64,000 nucleotides of DNA from contig NZ_AHZV01000106.1 in NCBI RefSeq assembly GCF_000250735.1, forward strand, positions 1 to 64,000. The letters are read 5' to 3'. Below are positions 26,438-35,709 of this stretch, piece after piece. Under the pieces are notes generated by a model. It ran no database searches. It was not told the origin of the DNA and worked only from the letters and a program-made list of their open reading frames with translations. Source of the DNA: Anaerophaga thermohalophila str. Valhall. Its GTDB lineage: Bacteria; Bacteroidota; Bacteroidia; Bacteroidales; Marinilabiliaceae. How positions within the stretch are numbered: position 1 is the first letter of the stretch; every line of letters starts with the position of its first letter. The translations under genes were made by a program, and so were the position numbers.

Positions 26438-27715
26438 GTGAAAGTTCTGCACATCAACAAAAGCGACCAGACAGGTGGTGCTGCTTTGGCAGCCGTAAGA
26501 TTGCTTGACGCGCTCAGGGCAAGCGGCACAGATGCTAAGATGCTTGTCTTGCAGGCAGAAGGGGAACATCCCGGCATCACGCCTCTTATTAAGTCCCGCG
26601 CAGGACAAGTTTTCCAACAATTAAAATTCGCAGCAGAAGTATTCTCCTTCATCAGGTATGAGAAAAACCGGGAAAAAAGATTTGCCTTCTCGTCCGGCCG
26701 TTTCGGATATGATGTCAGCCGTCATCCGCTGATCAAAGAAGCCGATATTCTTCACCTTCACTGGATTAACCAGGGATTCTTATCACTTCACGGATTAAAA
26801 AAACTTATACAAACCGGCAAACCGGTTGTCTGGACCTTACACGACACATGGCCTTTTACCGGAGGATGTCATTATCCTGGCAGCTGTGGAGGATTCACAT
26901 CTGCCTGCGGAAACTGTCCCTTGCTCAAAACGCCGGCAGAAAACGATTTATCGGCACACCAGCATGCGCGAAAAGAAAAAATGTATGCCAATGCTGCCAT
27001 CACATTTGTTGGTTGTAGCAATTGGATGAAAGAGATGGCCGATAAAAGTTCGTTGGTTCGCAAGGACCTTAAACATTCGGTTCGTCAGGTTTTTAATCCT
27101 GTTGATGTCAATATTTTCAGTCCGGCAAATAAAGAAGAAGTCCGAAAACAGCTGGGACTGCCGTTAAATAAAAAGCTTGTTCTCTTTGGAGCAGCAAATG
27201 TTTTTGACCCGAGAAAAGGAGCCAACTTGCTGCTTCGCTCCCTGAAAAATCTGAATGCGACACGACCACATCTGCGAAAAGAGATAGAGCTGGTTGCATT
27301 CGGCAAGAACGTTGAAGCATTTCAGTGGCAATCTCCTTTTCTGATCCATACCTTCGACGTTGTAACCGGTCAGGCAAATATGGCCCGTCTTTATCAGGCT
27401 GCCGACGTTTTCGTGCTGCCTTCTATGCAGGATAACCTGCCCAATACCGTGGTAGAATCTCTGGCGTGCGGAACACCGGTTGTTGCTTTCAATATCGGTG
27501 GAGTCCCGGAAATGGTAAAACATCAGCAAAATGGCTTTCTGGCAGCTCCCGACAAGTGGAAAAACCTCGGTGAAGGCATTCTGTATATTCTGGACAATCA
27601 TGATGAGTTAACCTCTAATGCCAGAGAATTTGCAGTGAATAATTTTTCGCCTGAGATAGTGGCCTCAAGATACACAGAAATTTATCACTCGGTACTTAAC
27701 CTGGTCTATTCATAA
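26438..27715 (+). CDS. Family 4 glycosyltransferase
   Basis: 425-aa GT-B glycosyltransferase. Seen: N-terminal acceptor domain starting MKVLHINKSDQTGGAALAAV, LHLHWINQGFLSL, the Cys-rich loop GGCHYPGSCGGF typical of this subgroup, and the donor domain with FVLPSMQDNLPNTVVESLAC and GTPVVAFNIGGVPEM. Such enzymes add hexoses to capsular or O-antigen chains. The start is GTG at 26438, since no ATG fits. A glycosyltransferase of family 2 follows 96 bases later and probably belongs to the same function. Donor and acceptor unknown. Confidence 0.85.
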   Translation: MKVLHINKSDQTGGAALAAVRLLDALRASGTDAKMLVLQAEGEHPGITPLIKSRAGQVFQQLKFAAEVFSFIRYEKNREKRFAFSSGRFGYDVSRHPLIKEADILHLHWINQGFLSLHGLKKLIQTGKPVVWTLHDTWPFTGGCHYPGSCGGFTSACGNCPLLKTPAENDLSAHQHARKEKMYANAAITFVGCSNWMKEMADKSSLVRKDLKHSVRQVFNPVDVNIFSPANKEEVRKQLGLPLNKKLVLFGAANVFDPRKGANLLLRSLKNLNATRPHLRKEIELVAFGKNVEAFQWQSPFLIHTFDVVTGQANMARLYQAADVFVLPSMQDNLPNTVVESLACGTPVVAFNIGGVPEMVKHQQNGFLAAPDKWKNLGEGILYILDNHDELTSNAREFAVNNFSPEIVASRYTEIYHSVLNLVYS

Positions 27716-27811
27716 ACTTTCTGTTGCATGGATGAGTCTGCTCCTGCAATTTCTTGATTCAAAAATCACTAACCGGAAGAAATATCGAGAACAATCTTAA
27801 TATCCAATTTT

Positions 27812-28558
27812 ATGCAACAACCCCGCGTAAGTATCATCACCGTTGTATACAACAGTGTCACCACCATTGAAGACACCATCAAATCTGTCCTGGCACTTAC
27901 CTACTCAAATGTGGAATACATTGTGGTTGACGGTGGCAGTACTGATGGTACCATTGACATAATAAAAAAATACGAACAAAAAATATCGCTTTGGACGAGC
28001 GGTCCGGACGCCGGTCTGTATGATGCCATGAATAAAGGAATGGAAATGAGCTCAGGAGATTATTTCTGGTTCATAAATTCTGGTGACGAACCCGCCTCTC
28101 CCGATGTGCTGAACAAAGTTTTTTCAGGTAGTTCAACCGCAGACGTTTATTATGGCGAAACCATGCTCATTGATGAAGCGGGGAATGAGATAGGATTACG
28201 ACGCCTTTCGCCTCCGGAAATTTTATGCTGGCGCGATTTCAGGCGAGGAATGCTTGTCAGTCATCAATCGTTTATTGCATCCAGAAAAGTGGCCGGGAAA
28301 TACGATTTAAGCTATCGTTTCTCCGCCGACTATGAGTGGTGCCTGCATGCACTTAAGCATGCTTCTGAAATCAGGAATACCCGTCTTATTTTGTCAAAAT
28401 TCAGGGAAGGAGGGATGACCAGGCAAAATATTATTCCGGGATTGAAAGAACGATTCATAATAATGGTCAAAAATTTTGGTTTGTGGTCTACCATTATGGC
28501 ACATTTTGTAATTGTCCCAAAATTTTTCTGGTACTGGATTCGAAACCGCAGGTTTTAG
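27812..28558 (+). CDS. Family 2 glycosyltransferase
   Basis: 248-aa GT-A glycosyltransferase with the family 2 pattern: VSIITVVYNSVTTIEDTI at the N-terminus, YIVVDGGSTDGT near residue 45, SGPDAGLYDAMNKGM near 69, and SGDYFWFINSGDE, where the D-x-D-like metal site lies. The C-terminal part SADYEWCLHALKHA holds the usual ED-like catalytic region. It works on the cytoplasmic side of the membrane on a nucleotide-sugar donor. It pairs with the family 4 enzyme just upstream. Confidence 0.87.
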   Translation: MQQPRVSIITVVYNSVTTIEDTIKSVLALTYSNVEYIVVDGGSTDGTIDIIKKYEQKISLWTSGPDAGLYDAMNKGMEMSSGDYFWFINSGDEPASPDVLNKVFSGSSTADVYYGETMLIDEAGNEIGLRRLSPPEILCWRDFRRGMLVSHQSFIASRKVAGKYDLSYRFSADYEWCLHALKHASEIRNTRLILSKFREGGMTRQNIIPGLKERFIIMVKNFGLWSTIMAHFVIVPKFFWYWIRNRRF

Positions 28559-28570
28559 GCTTTTTCTCTG

Positions 28571-29278
28571 CTACGAAACTTTCCCGTTCTCTTTTTCCGA
28601 CGGACGGTAAATATAAACCACCCCGTACTCAGAAGCTTTCTTTCGCTTTTTTTCGGGTTCCAGACCGGCGAACCGGGCTTCTACTTCGTTCCAGATATTT
28701 ACAATCAGTTTGTCAGCTGTTTCCCTTTCCTCAGCAACTTTTTCCTGCATTTTCTGCGAAGTTTTGACCAGATCCTTGTGGAAATCATAATTTTCCAGAA
28801 ATTTTTCGAAATGCACCTTAACCATCGCGATGGTTGGATTAAAAACACGAGACCCACCTCTCACCATTCTCTCTTCCTCGCCTTTAATAATTTTTCGGCC
28901 CCATTCGATAAGTTGTTGCTCGGTGTTTATTTCGGGAATGGTTCTGTCGTCCTCTGAAAGGCCGTAAAAAGTTCTGGTCTCCGGCTTAAACTCTCCCCTG
29001 GTAATAGACATATTGACGACCTGAAGAAAATGAGAAAGATACATTCTTGCCACCCTGAAGTGTTCGGCCAGCGACTTGCCGAATTTTGCCTGACGGTCTT
29101 TGCTGAACTGGTACTGTTGGATCACTTGTTCATATTGAGGGACAAAAGCTTTCACATCAAAAAGCAATTTCTGGGAAAAAGCGAGGTCCATAGGTGCCAG
29201 CTGCGCACCTTTTTCCTGTGCGGTTTTCAGAGCCCTGAGCCGGGCCTGGTCGGTGTTGGGGAGTCGTCTGTATGGCAT
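28571..29278 (-). CDS. Conserved-looking protein of unknown function
   Basis: 235-aa cytosolic protein with no signal peptide or membrane helix, mostly alpha-helical and charged. It begins MPYRRLPNTDQARLRALKTA and includes FNPTIAMVKVHFEKFLENYDF and YGVVYIYRPSEKE at the end. I recognise no domain and no catalytic motif, but composition and codon use look like a real gene. It stands alone on the minus strand, 12 bases from the converging glycosyltransferase. It could be a structural or nucleic-acid-associated protein; nothing in the sequence decides. Confidence 0.7.
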   Translation of the reverse strand: MPYRRLPNTDQARLRALKTAQEKGAQLAPMDLAFSQKLLFDVKAFVPQYEQVIQQYQFSKDRQAKFGKSLAEHFRVARMYLSHFLQVVNMSITRGEFKPETRTFYGLSEDDRTIPEINTEQQLIEWGRKIIKGEEERMVRGGSRVFNPTIAMVKVHFEKFLENYDFHKDLVKTSQKMQEKVAEERETADKLIVNIWNEVEARFAGLEPEKKRKKASEYGVVYIYRPSEKENGKVS

Positions 29279-29396
29279 GGTCTTATCATTTCATGGGGCA
29301 TGAAGTTAAAAAAAAGTTTAACCATTTACAATGCAAAGAGATAATCCTGTTTCAGACGACAGCAAAAGCCCCCGGAAAATTCGGCTCATATTGCAA

Positions 29397-29435
29397 CAAG
29401 CTGTGACGGGTAACAACATTATCTGTCACAGCTTG
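29397..29435. terminator. Perfect hairpin downstream of sdhB
   Basis: Arms CAAGCTGTGAC (29397-29407) and GTCACAGCTTG (29425-29435), an 11-bp perfect stem with a 17-base loop, 24 bases after the sdhB stop on the minus strand. There is no strong U tract on the minus side, so it may act as an mRNA end stabiliser rather than a classic terminator. Confidence 0.6.
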
Positions 29436-29458
29436 TTTCACCTTTTAAAAACCCGGAG

Positions 29459-30214
29459 TTAGTCCTGTATCCCGGCTTTCAGAAATTCACGATTAAGTCG
29501 CGCAATATTGGCAAGAGAAATACCTTTAGGGCATTCCACTTCACAGGCACCTGTATTGGTACAGTTTCCAAATCCCAGTTCGTCCATTTTTGCCACCATG
29601 TTTTTGGCACGCCGTGCAGCTTCTACACGTCCCTGTGGCAGCAGGGCCAACTGACTTACTTTGGCCGATACAAACAGCATGGCCGAACCGTTCTTACATG
29701 CAGCCACGCAAGCCCCGCACCCGATACATGAGGCGGCATCCATGGCCTCATCAGCATCTTCTTTCGGAATGGGAATGGCATTGGCATCGGGAACGCCTCC
29801 TGTGCTGACTGAGATGTAACCGCCGGCAGCAATAATTTTGTCGAACGCAGTACGATCGACAATCAAATCCTTGATAATTGGAAAGCCTGCCGAACGCCAG
29901 GGTTCCACAGTGATGGTCTCTCCATCCTTAAATTTACGCATGTGCAACTGGCAGGTCGTTACATCATCGTCGGGCCCGTGAGGCCGGCCATTGATATAAA
30001 GCGAGCACATACCACAAATACCTTCCCTGCAGTCGTGGTCAAAGGCAACCGGCTCCTTTCCTTCATTAATCAATTGTTCGTTGAGGATGTCAAGCATCTC
30101 AAGAAAAGAACTATCGGTAGATATGTTATTGAGCTCGTAAGTTTCGAACCGGCCTTTTGCTTTTGGACCGGCCTGACGCCAAACTTTGAGTTTGATATTT
30201 ATTGTTGTTTCCAT
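29459..30214 (-). CDS. sdhB: Succinate dehydrogenase/fumarate reductase iron-sulfur subunit
   Basis: 251-aa subunit carrying electrons between the flavin and the quinone. Cys62, 67, 70 and 88 fit the [2Fe-2S] site ([10 protein letters not shown]). Cys163, 166, 169 and 173 ([11 protein letters not shown]) with Cys218, 224 and 228 fit the [4Fe-4S] and [3Fe-4S] sites. The spacing is of the menaquinone-linked type B enzymes found in Bacteroidota. It is last of the order sdhC, sdhA, sdhB on the minus strand, 172 bases after sdhA with a repeat-C copy between them. Confidence 0.94.
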   Translation of the reverse strand: METTINIKLKVWRQAGPKAKGRFETYELNNISTDSSFLEMLDILNEQLINEGKEPVAFDHDCREGICGMCSLYINGRPHGPDDDVTTCQLHMRKFKDGETITVEPWRSAGFPIIKDLIVDRTAFDKIIAAGGYISVSTGGVPDANAIPIPKEDADEAMDAASCIGCGACVAACKNGSAMLFVSAKVSQLALLPQGRVEAARRAKNMVAKMDELGFGNCTNTGACEVECPKGISLANIARLNREFLKAGIQD

Positions 30215-30235
30215 GATGAATTCTTAATTTAATTT

Positions 30236-30371
30236 CAATACTCTGTCAGATTTTTGCAAACAACTTGAAATCAATTGCTTACTAACAAATGCGTATTTTT
30301 ACTAAAGTTCAGATTTTCAGCATTACAGGATTCATTTTACATCTAATATCCAAAAATCTAAAGGCCTGTTG
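30236..30371. mobile_element. Repeat family C, copy C3, inside the sdh operon
   Basis: 136 bp with ends CAATACTCTGTCAGATTTTT and, on the other strand, CAACAGGCCTTTAGATTTTT. It fills the gap between sdhA and sdhB, so it would be transcribed within the operon. Confidence 0.55.
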
Positions 30372-30386
30372 AGATATACATCCCTG

Positions 30387-32327
30387 TTATTTGTAATTAC
30401 GCTGTACCAGTTTCACAACTTCAAAAGTCAGGTCTTCCCTGTGCAGTTCGGGCTCCTGGTCTTCGCCCTTGTATTGCCAGCAGGCGGTATATGTGAACTT
30501 ATCGTCCTGACGAAGCGCTTCACCGTCTTCGGTTTGATATTCTTCACGGAAATGTCCGCCGCACGACTCTTCGCGGTGTAGCGCATCACGGGCCATGAGC
30601 TCTCCTATCTCAATAAAATCGGCCAGCCGGCCTGCCTTCTCCAACTCTGCATTCATATCTTCGGCAGACCCCGGGATACGCACATTGGTCCAGAACTCTT
30701 TTTTAATGGCTTGTATCTTTTCGATGGCCTGCTGCAGTCCTTCTTTGTTACGGGCCATGCCGACAAAGTCCCACATAACCAGTCCCAATTCTTTGTGAAT
30801 ACTATCGACCGAACGTTTACCATTAATGCTCATAATCTTATCCAAACGGTCTTTGGCAGATTTTTCAGCATCTTCAAATTCCCTCTCTTCGGTGGTCATA
30901 CGTGGTGTGGAAATATCATCGGCCAGATAGTTCTGAATGGTATAGGGCAGAACAAAATAACCATCGGCCAGCCCCTGCATAAGCGCCGATGCTCCAAGGC
31001 GGTTGGCTCCGTGATCAGAGAAATTGGCTTCCCCGGCACAGAACAAACCCGGAACGGTGGTCTGCAATTCATAATCTACCCAGATGCCGCCCATGGTATA
31101 ATGAATAGCCGGATAAATCATCATCGGAGTTTCATACGGATTGTCGTCCACAATCTTTTCGTACATCTGGAAAAGATTCCCATAGCGGGCTTCTATGGCA
31201 TCGCGGCCCAAACGGTCGATAGCCGACTGGAAGTCGAGATATACCGCCAGCCCTGTCGGACCTACCCCATAACCTGCATCGCAGCGCTCTTTGGCGGCAC
31301 GTGAAGCTACATCACGCGGCACGAGGTTACCGAATGCAGGGTAACGGCGTTCCAAATAATAGTCGCGGTCTTCTTCCGCAATTTCGGTTGGTTTCAGCTT
31401 GCCGGCACGAATGGCTTCGGCATCCTCCTTTTTCTTTGGTACCCAAATACGACCATCGTTACGCAATGATTCCGACATCAGCGTAAGCTTACTTTGAAAT
31501 TTACCATGAACAGGGATACATGTCGGGTGAATCTGCGCGAAACAGGGATTGGCAAACATGGCGCCTTTTTTGTAAGCTTTCCAGGCTGCCGAGCCGTTAG
31601 ACCCCATGGCATTGGTTGAAAGGAAGAATGTGTTTCCGTAGCCGCCGGTGGCAAGAACAACCGCATGTCCGAAGTGTCGCTCGAGTTTACCGGTCACCAG
31701 GTTGCGTGAAATAATGCCGCGAGCCTTCCCGTCAACGATCACGATCTCCACCATTTCATTCCGTGTATAAAGCTTCACACTGCCGGCATGCACCTGACGC
31801 ATAAGTGCCTGATAAGCTCCCAGCAGAAGTTGCTGACCTGTTTGTCCTTTCGCATAGAAAGTCCGACTCACCTGAGCTCCGCCAAAAGAACGGTTGTCGA
31901 GTAAGCCTCCATACTCACGGGCGAAAGGAACACCTTGTGCCACACACTGGTCAATGATATTGTTGCTAACCTGTGCCAGGCGATAAACATTGGCTTCGCG
32001 GGCCCGATAGTCACCTCCTTTTACAGTATCATAAAACAGGCGGTAGACCGAATCTCCGTCGTTGGGATAGTTTTTCGCGGCGTTAATACCACCTTGTGCG
32101 GCAATGGAGTGCGCACGCCGGGGTGAATCCTGGATGGTGAACACTTTGACATTAAACCCCATCTCACCAAATGATGCAGCTGCTGAGGCTCCGGCCAGAC
32201 CGGTTCCTACAACAATAATATCGAGTTTCCTTTTGTTGGCCGGATTGACCAGTTTTTGGTTGGCTTTATAGTTGTCCCACTTCCGGGCGAGAGGCCCATC
32301 GGGAATTTTTGCATCTAATTTTACCAT
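30387..32327 (-). CDS. sdhA: Succinate dehydrogenase/fumarate reductase flavoprotein subunit
   Basis: 646-aa flavoprotein interconverting succinate and fumarate. Seen: FAD loop [18 protein letters not shown] at 41-58, [18 protein letters not shown] with His73 as the likely covalent FAD site, IHPTCIP and [18 protein letters not shown] in the FAD and capping domains. It belongs to the longer type found with the b558 anchor. It lies between sdhC and sdhB. In this phylum the enzyme may work as fumarate reductase in anaerobic growth or as SDH; the direction cannot be told from sequence. Confidence 0.95.
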   Translation of the reverse strand: MVKLDAKIPDGPLARKWDNYKANQKLVNPANKRKLDIIVVGTGLAGASAAASFGEMGFNVKVFTIQDSPRRAHSIAAQGGINAAKNYPNDGDSVYRLFYDTVKGGDYRAREANVYRLAQVSNNIIDQCVAQGVPFAREYGGLLDNRSFGGAQVSRTFYAKGQTGQQLLLGAYQALMRQVHAGSVKLYTRNEMVEIVIVDGKARGIISRNLVTGKLERHFGHAVVLATGGYGNTFFLSTNAMGSNGSAAWKAYKKGAMFANPCFAQIHPTCIPVHGKFQSKLTLMSESLRNDGRIWVPKKKEDAEAIRAGKLKPTEIAEEDRDYYLERRYPAFGNLVPRDVASRAAKERCDAGYGVGPTGLAVYLDFQSAIDRLGRDAIEARYGNLFQMYEKIVDDNPYETPMMIYPAIHYTMGGIWVDYELQTTVPGLFCAGEANFSDHGANRLGASALMQGLADGYFVLPYTIQNYLADDISTPRMTTEEREFEDAEKSAKDRLDKIMSINGKRSVDSIHKELGLVMWDFVGMARNKEGLQQAIEKIQAIKKEFWTNVRIPGSAEDMNAELEKAGRLADFIEIGELMARDALHREESCGGHFREEYQTEDGEALRQDDKFTYTACWQYKGEDQEPELHREDLTFEVVKLVQRNYK

Positions 32328-32349
32328 GATCTTTCAGTATTTTTAATTC

Positions 32350-32514
32350 GTCGCTGTCCATTAAGTACTATCTGCTGCGTTAAGTTTGTCCGAAAATTAC
32401 TTGCCCCGGCATGCCGGGAATCTGTATTTTCGGATTTCACAAGCCTTGCAACCGATATCTTCTGAACAGACACACATCTTGAAAAATTTTTACGAGTTTA
32501 TAGACAAGCACTAA
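32350..32514. mobile_element. Repeat family A, copy A4, supplying the sdhC stop codon
   Basis: Orientation as A2: CGCTGTCCATTAAGTAC to GTTTATAGACAAGCACTAA, with GTCCGAAAATTAC and TCTGTATTTTCGGAT pairing inside. Its end contains the CTA at 32511-32513, which read on the minus strand is the TAG stop of sdhC. Confidence 0.7.
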
Positions 32515-33215
32515 TTAGGCTGATAAAACAAGTATTGAAGAACCGCAATAGAAGAAAAGCCGATTCCTATGATCCAGGCAAAAATATTACCCAGCACGGA
32601 CAGTCTTTTTCTCCATTTCAGGTTGCTGAAGCCGATGGTTTGAAAGGCCGACCAGAAACCGTGTGAAAGATGGATGGCAAGCCCGACAGCCCCAATGACA
32701 TAAACTACCACAATCCAAAGATAACCGAAAGTGGCATTGACCAGAGCATAAGCATTTTCGACTTCTGTCGGAACACCGGCTATGTCCACTGTGGTGTGTT
32801 CAAGCAAGGGATCGCCGGTGAGCTTCATCTTCACCCAGAAATTGGCAATGTGAAGCACCAGGAAAGCAGCAACTGTAATGCCCAGAACGAGCATGTTCTG
32901 AGACGCCCAGGTCACACCAGTGGTCTTTTTCCCTGATGCATAACGGGCCGGCCCGCGAGCTTTACGATTCTCAAGGGTAAGCTTCACCCCGTAGATAATG
33001 TGGACAAGGAACCCAATTGCCAGCAATGGTTCAATAACACGAATTGCCGGATTGGTTGCCATGAAATGTGCACCTGCATTAAACAGGTCGCCACCATCGG
33101 GCACCAGAAGAAGTGAGTTCACAGTAAGGTGAACTATAAGGAACAAAATCAGAAAAAGTCCTGATATGCTCATCAACAACTTTTTCCCAATTGAAGAACC
33201 TAATGTACTACTCAT
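32511..33215 (-). CDS. sdhC: Succinate dehydrogenase cytochrome b558 subunit
   Basis: 234-aa membrane anchor of the single-subunit, two-haem type (B. subtilis/Wolinella-like). Five helices are visible, for example LLMSISGLFLILFLIVHL and LVLGITVAAFLVLHIANF, with haem-ligand-type His residues (IVHLTVN, LVHIIYG, LHIANF, HLSHGFWSAFQTIG). It passes electrons to or from menaquinone in the inner membrane. It is first in the operon. The stop codon lies in the terminal repeat of element A4, so the last residues may differ from close relatives. Confidence 0.93.
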   Translation of the reverse strand: MSSTLGSSIGKKLLMSISGLFLILFLIVHLTVNSLLLVPDGGDLFNAGAHFMATNPAIRVIEPLLAIGFLVHIIYGVKLTLENRKARGPARYASGKKTTGVTWASQNMLVLGITVAAFLVLHIANFWVKMKLTGDPLLEHTTVDIAGVPTEVENAYALVNATFGYLWIVVVYVIGAVGLAIHLSHGFWSAFQTIGFSNLKWRKRLSVLGNIFAWIIGIGFSSIAVLQYLFYQPN

Positions 33216-33276
33216 AAATTCATTAATTTTATTAGTATCTTGTTTGACTAAATTTCCCGTCCGGGAGTTTTGAGCT

Positions 33277-33285
33277 GCAAAGGTA
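33277..33285 (-). promoter_or_regulatory. -7 promoter element of the sdhCAB operon
   Basis: On the minus strand TACCTTTGC, a full match to TAnnTTTG, 61 bases before the sdhC ATG. A -33 box is not evident. Confidence 0.5.
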
Positions 33286-33511
33286 GATGCTACGATTCTT
33301 ATTCGCTAAGAAAATTAAAGAAATTGTTCTTTATTTATAACTAATCTAATTTGCACCTTCAAAAATGCACTTTTTCGAAGCAAATTTTCACAGTTTTGCT
33401 TCCCATTTTAACAATTTTCGCCTTTCATGTTTGTGCTATTACAAAAGTAGGATAAATTGTTGTGTTTTGTTTAAAACGGATGCCTGTTTTACAGCATAAA
33501 ACGAGAGACTA

Positions 33512-33542
33512 TTTCGAAATGTCCCAAAGTTTTATATTTTTG
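33512..33542 (+). promoter_or_regulatory. Probable frr promoter
   Basis: TATTTTTG at 33535-33542 fits the -7 consensus, and TTTC at 33512-33515 is one base off the -33 TTTG at 19-base spacing. It lies 44 bases before the frr start. Confidence 0.4.
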
Positions 33543-33586
33543 TTCACAAATAATCGGAAATCAGACATTAACCAATACATTTTGCC

Positions 33587-34151
33587 ATGGAAGATGATGT
33601 TCAAATACTGCTCGAAAGCACAGAAGAAAACATGCAAAAGGCCATCGATCATCTTGACCGGGAGCTGGGTAAAATACGTGCCGGCAAAGCCAATCCACGT
33701 ATGCTTGACGGTGTAATGGTTGAATACTACGGAACCATGACCCCTCTTCAGCAGGTGGCCAGCATTAACACGCCCGACCCGCGCACCATTGCTATTCAGC
33801 CATGGGAGAAAGGAATGATCCAGCCAATCGAAAAGGCCATTATGAATGCCAATCTTGGACTCAATCCCGACAATAACGGCGATATTGTTCGGATTAACGT
33901 CCCCCCTTTAACTGAAGAACGCAGACAGGATCTGGTTAAACAGGTGAAGAAAGAAGGAGAAGAAGCACGCATCAGCATCCGCAATGCACGACGCGAGACC
34001 AATGATGAACTTAAAAAACTAAAAAAGGAACGGCCTCCCCGAAGACATGGAGAAAGATGCTGAAGACAAAGTTCAGAAACTGACCGACAAGTTCACAAAA
34101 AAGGTCGAAGAAATGCTTGAGAAAAAGGAAAAAGATATTATGACCGTTTAA
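33587..34151 (+). CDS. frr: Ribosome recycling factor, frameshifted by one extra base
   Basis: RRF releases ribosomes from mRNA after termination, together with EF-G. Seen: EDDVQILLESTEENMQKAID at the N-terminus, LGKIRAGKANPRMLDGVMVE and NVPPLTEERRQDLVKQVKKE. In frame the product stops after 158 aa (at 34063) with a non-homologous tail. Removing the C at 34031 restores GLPEDMEKDAEDKVQKLTDK and the family end, stopping at 34151 with about 187 aa, the normal length. The gene is essential, so a sequencing or assembly insertion is more likely than a real mutation. A -1 slip at the nearby A-rich run would not restore the frame. Confidence 0.88.
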
Positions 34152-34172
34152 CCTGCTTAATTGGATTGGGAT

Positions 34173-34229
34173 AAAAAACCGGATATCGGTTGCAAAAAAA
34201 TACTTGCTTCCTGATATCCGGTTTTTTTT
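34173..34229. terminator. Bidirectional terminator between frr and the converging gene
   Basis: AAAAAACCGGATATC (34173-34187) pairs with GATATCCGGTTTTTT starting at 34213, followed by more T residues. It serves frr on the plus strand, and the A-run makes it usable on the minus strand too. Confidence 0.8.
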
Positions 34230-34259
34230 CCGGTCTTGCTATTTCAGCTATTGCCGGGA

Positions 34260-35249
34260 TCAGACTTTCTCGGCGAGCTTTTTCTTAACGTATTCTTCAG
34301 TCTTCTCGATGCGTTTTTTACGCTCTACCTGCATGAGTGTAATCTCATTTTTGTTTTGCTCTTTCATAGCTGTCAAAGTACGTACCATCAGGTTAATGGT
34401 TCCGAGTGCCTGGTTGATCCTTGAAAGCATTTTCTTTGTTTTGGATTCAACGAGCCAGTCCTGCATCATGTCGTCGATCAATCCTTCCACAAACCCGTCT
34501 GCAATTTTATTAAGTATAAGTATATCGCGGTTCGAGAAAAAAGGCACGGCAAGTATAGAAAAACATGACATCAGGCTTTCAGCAGCCGGCATAACTTCAA
34601 AAGCTCTGTCAATACTGCCGGGCTGAATTTTATCATATCGTACCTTGCGGGAGAAAAACATTTCCCAGGAACCCCAGTTCTCTTCCTGCTTCAGATTTTT
34701 AACGGCGCCATAAAGCCGTTGTTGTAACTCTTCTCCAAGCTTGAGTAACATATCAAGAACAGACGAACGGGCTTTCACTTCCCCGGCTTTCTCAACAAAA
34801 TGCAGTAAGGTAGATACTTCCTGGTAATAATACTTGTCCATAGTGGAATCCTTGATATTACGGGCAAGAATGCGTAAACTGCGTGTTTCTCTCTTAGATT
34901 TAACCTCGGGGTTTATTCGTTTCATCTCATCGGAAAATACCCTGATGCTTTCGGGAAAAGACTTCAACAGCAAATACATCTGAATAAAACTACGCCTTTT
35001 CTTATCTTCCTCATTGTCCTGATTCTCAAAAACCACATAGAACAATGACTTTAATCCCGGAATTTGGTCAAGGTCGGTGGAAGATAAATGCGGAAACGAA
35101 AACTTAGAAAAGGCCGTGTTCGTTTTTTTCTGTTTTCTGATTTGTTCTTTTCGGAATTTTTCCAGCGTTTCATAATAATTCTGGAGTGTTTCCTGTCTCA
35201 AAATTTCTCTTTGAGCTTCTGTAATCTGATCTGCAATCCCCTGAAACAT
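34260..35249 (-). CDS. Protein of unknown function, helical
   Basis: 329-aa cytosolic protein without signal peptide or membrane helix. It is nearly all alpha-helical and charged, with a Lys/Glu-rich C-terminus (ERKKRIEKTEEYVKKKLAEK). Notable segments: KSLFYVVFENQDNEEDKKRR, SKRETRSLRILARN and GLIDDMMQDWLVESKTKKML. I recognise no domain. Codon use is like that of the neighbours, so it is probably a real lineage-specific gene. It converges on frr. No neighbour hints at its role. Confidence 0.65.
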   Translation of the reverse strand: MFQGIADQITEAQREILRQETLQNYYETLEKFRKEQIRKQKKTNTAFSKFSFPHLSSTDLDQIPGLKSLFYVVFENQDNEEDKKRRSFIQMYLLLKSFPESIRVFSDEMKRINPEVKSKRETRSLRILARNIKDSTMDKYYYQEVSTLLHFVEKAGEVKARSSVLDMLLKLGEELQQRLYGAVKNLKQEENWGSWEMFFSRKVRYDKIQPGSIDRAFEVMPAAESLMSCFSILAVPFFSNRDILILNKIADGFVEGLIDDMMQDWLVESKTKKMLSRINQALGTINLMVRTLTAMKEQNKNEITLMQVERKKRIEKTEEYVKKKLAEKV

Positions 35250-35709
35250 GATTTTTTAGATTTAAAAAGTTTAAAGCTAATACTCCGGTGAGGGTTATCA
35301 GTTATCGGGGGCGGGCTAATCAATACGAATTACAATTTAACTGTTTATTGATAACGATCATCTTTTTGTTAGGTCAGATTAATGAAATTGTTAGTTTACC
35401 TAACATAATAGTTAGCTGTAATTCTTTTCGGCCTTAAATATAAACAAATAAGCAATTAATCAACTATTTATTTTGATTTTTATTGTTTTTTGGAATAATG
35501 GAGGACATTTTGTGGCCTGAAAAAAGAGGGAATGCTCCAGTAATATCCAAGTGAATTCCTCGATGGTATTTTCGGTAATTTTATTATGCATCGTTAGGTT
35601 TTGCATATCCCTACGAGTTTAAACCGGGCTTCAACGAACGTTTTCCTTTGTTCACTTTCGCCACCAGATTTGTTGGTTAACGAACACAATAAGGTGATTA
35701 CTCCCCGGT
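35250..35709. other. Gene-free stretch, 460 bp
   Basis: AT-rich with no credible reading frame. Only a weak inverted pair TTAGGT/ACCTAA around 35370-35403 was noticed. No recognised repeat family, tRNA or riboswitch. Confidence 0.4.

Noticed and set aside
34010-34040. Programmed -1 frameshift in frr at the AAAAAAG run
   Set aside because: A -1 shift gives the wrong frame. Only a skipped base (+1) restores the protein, so an extra base is the simpler reading.
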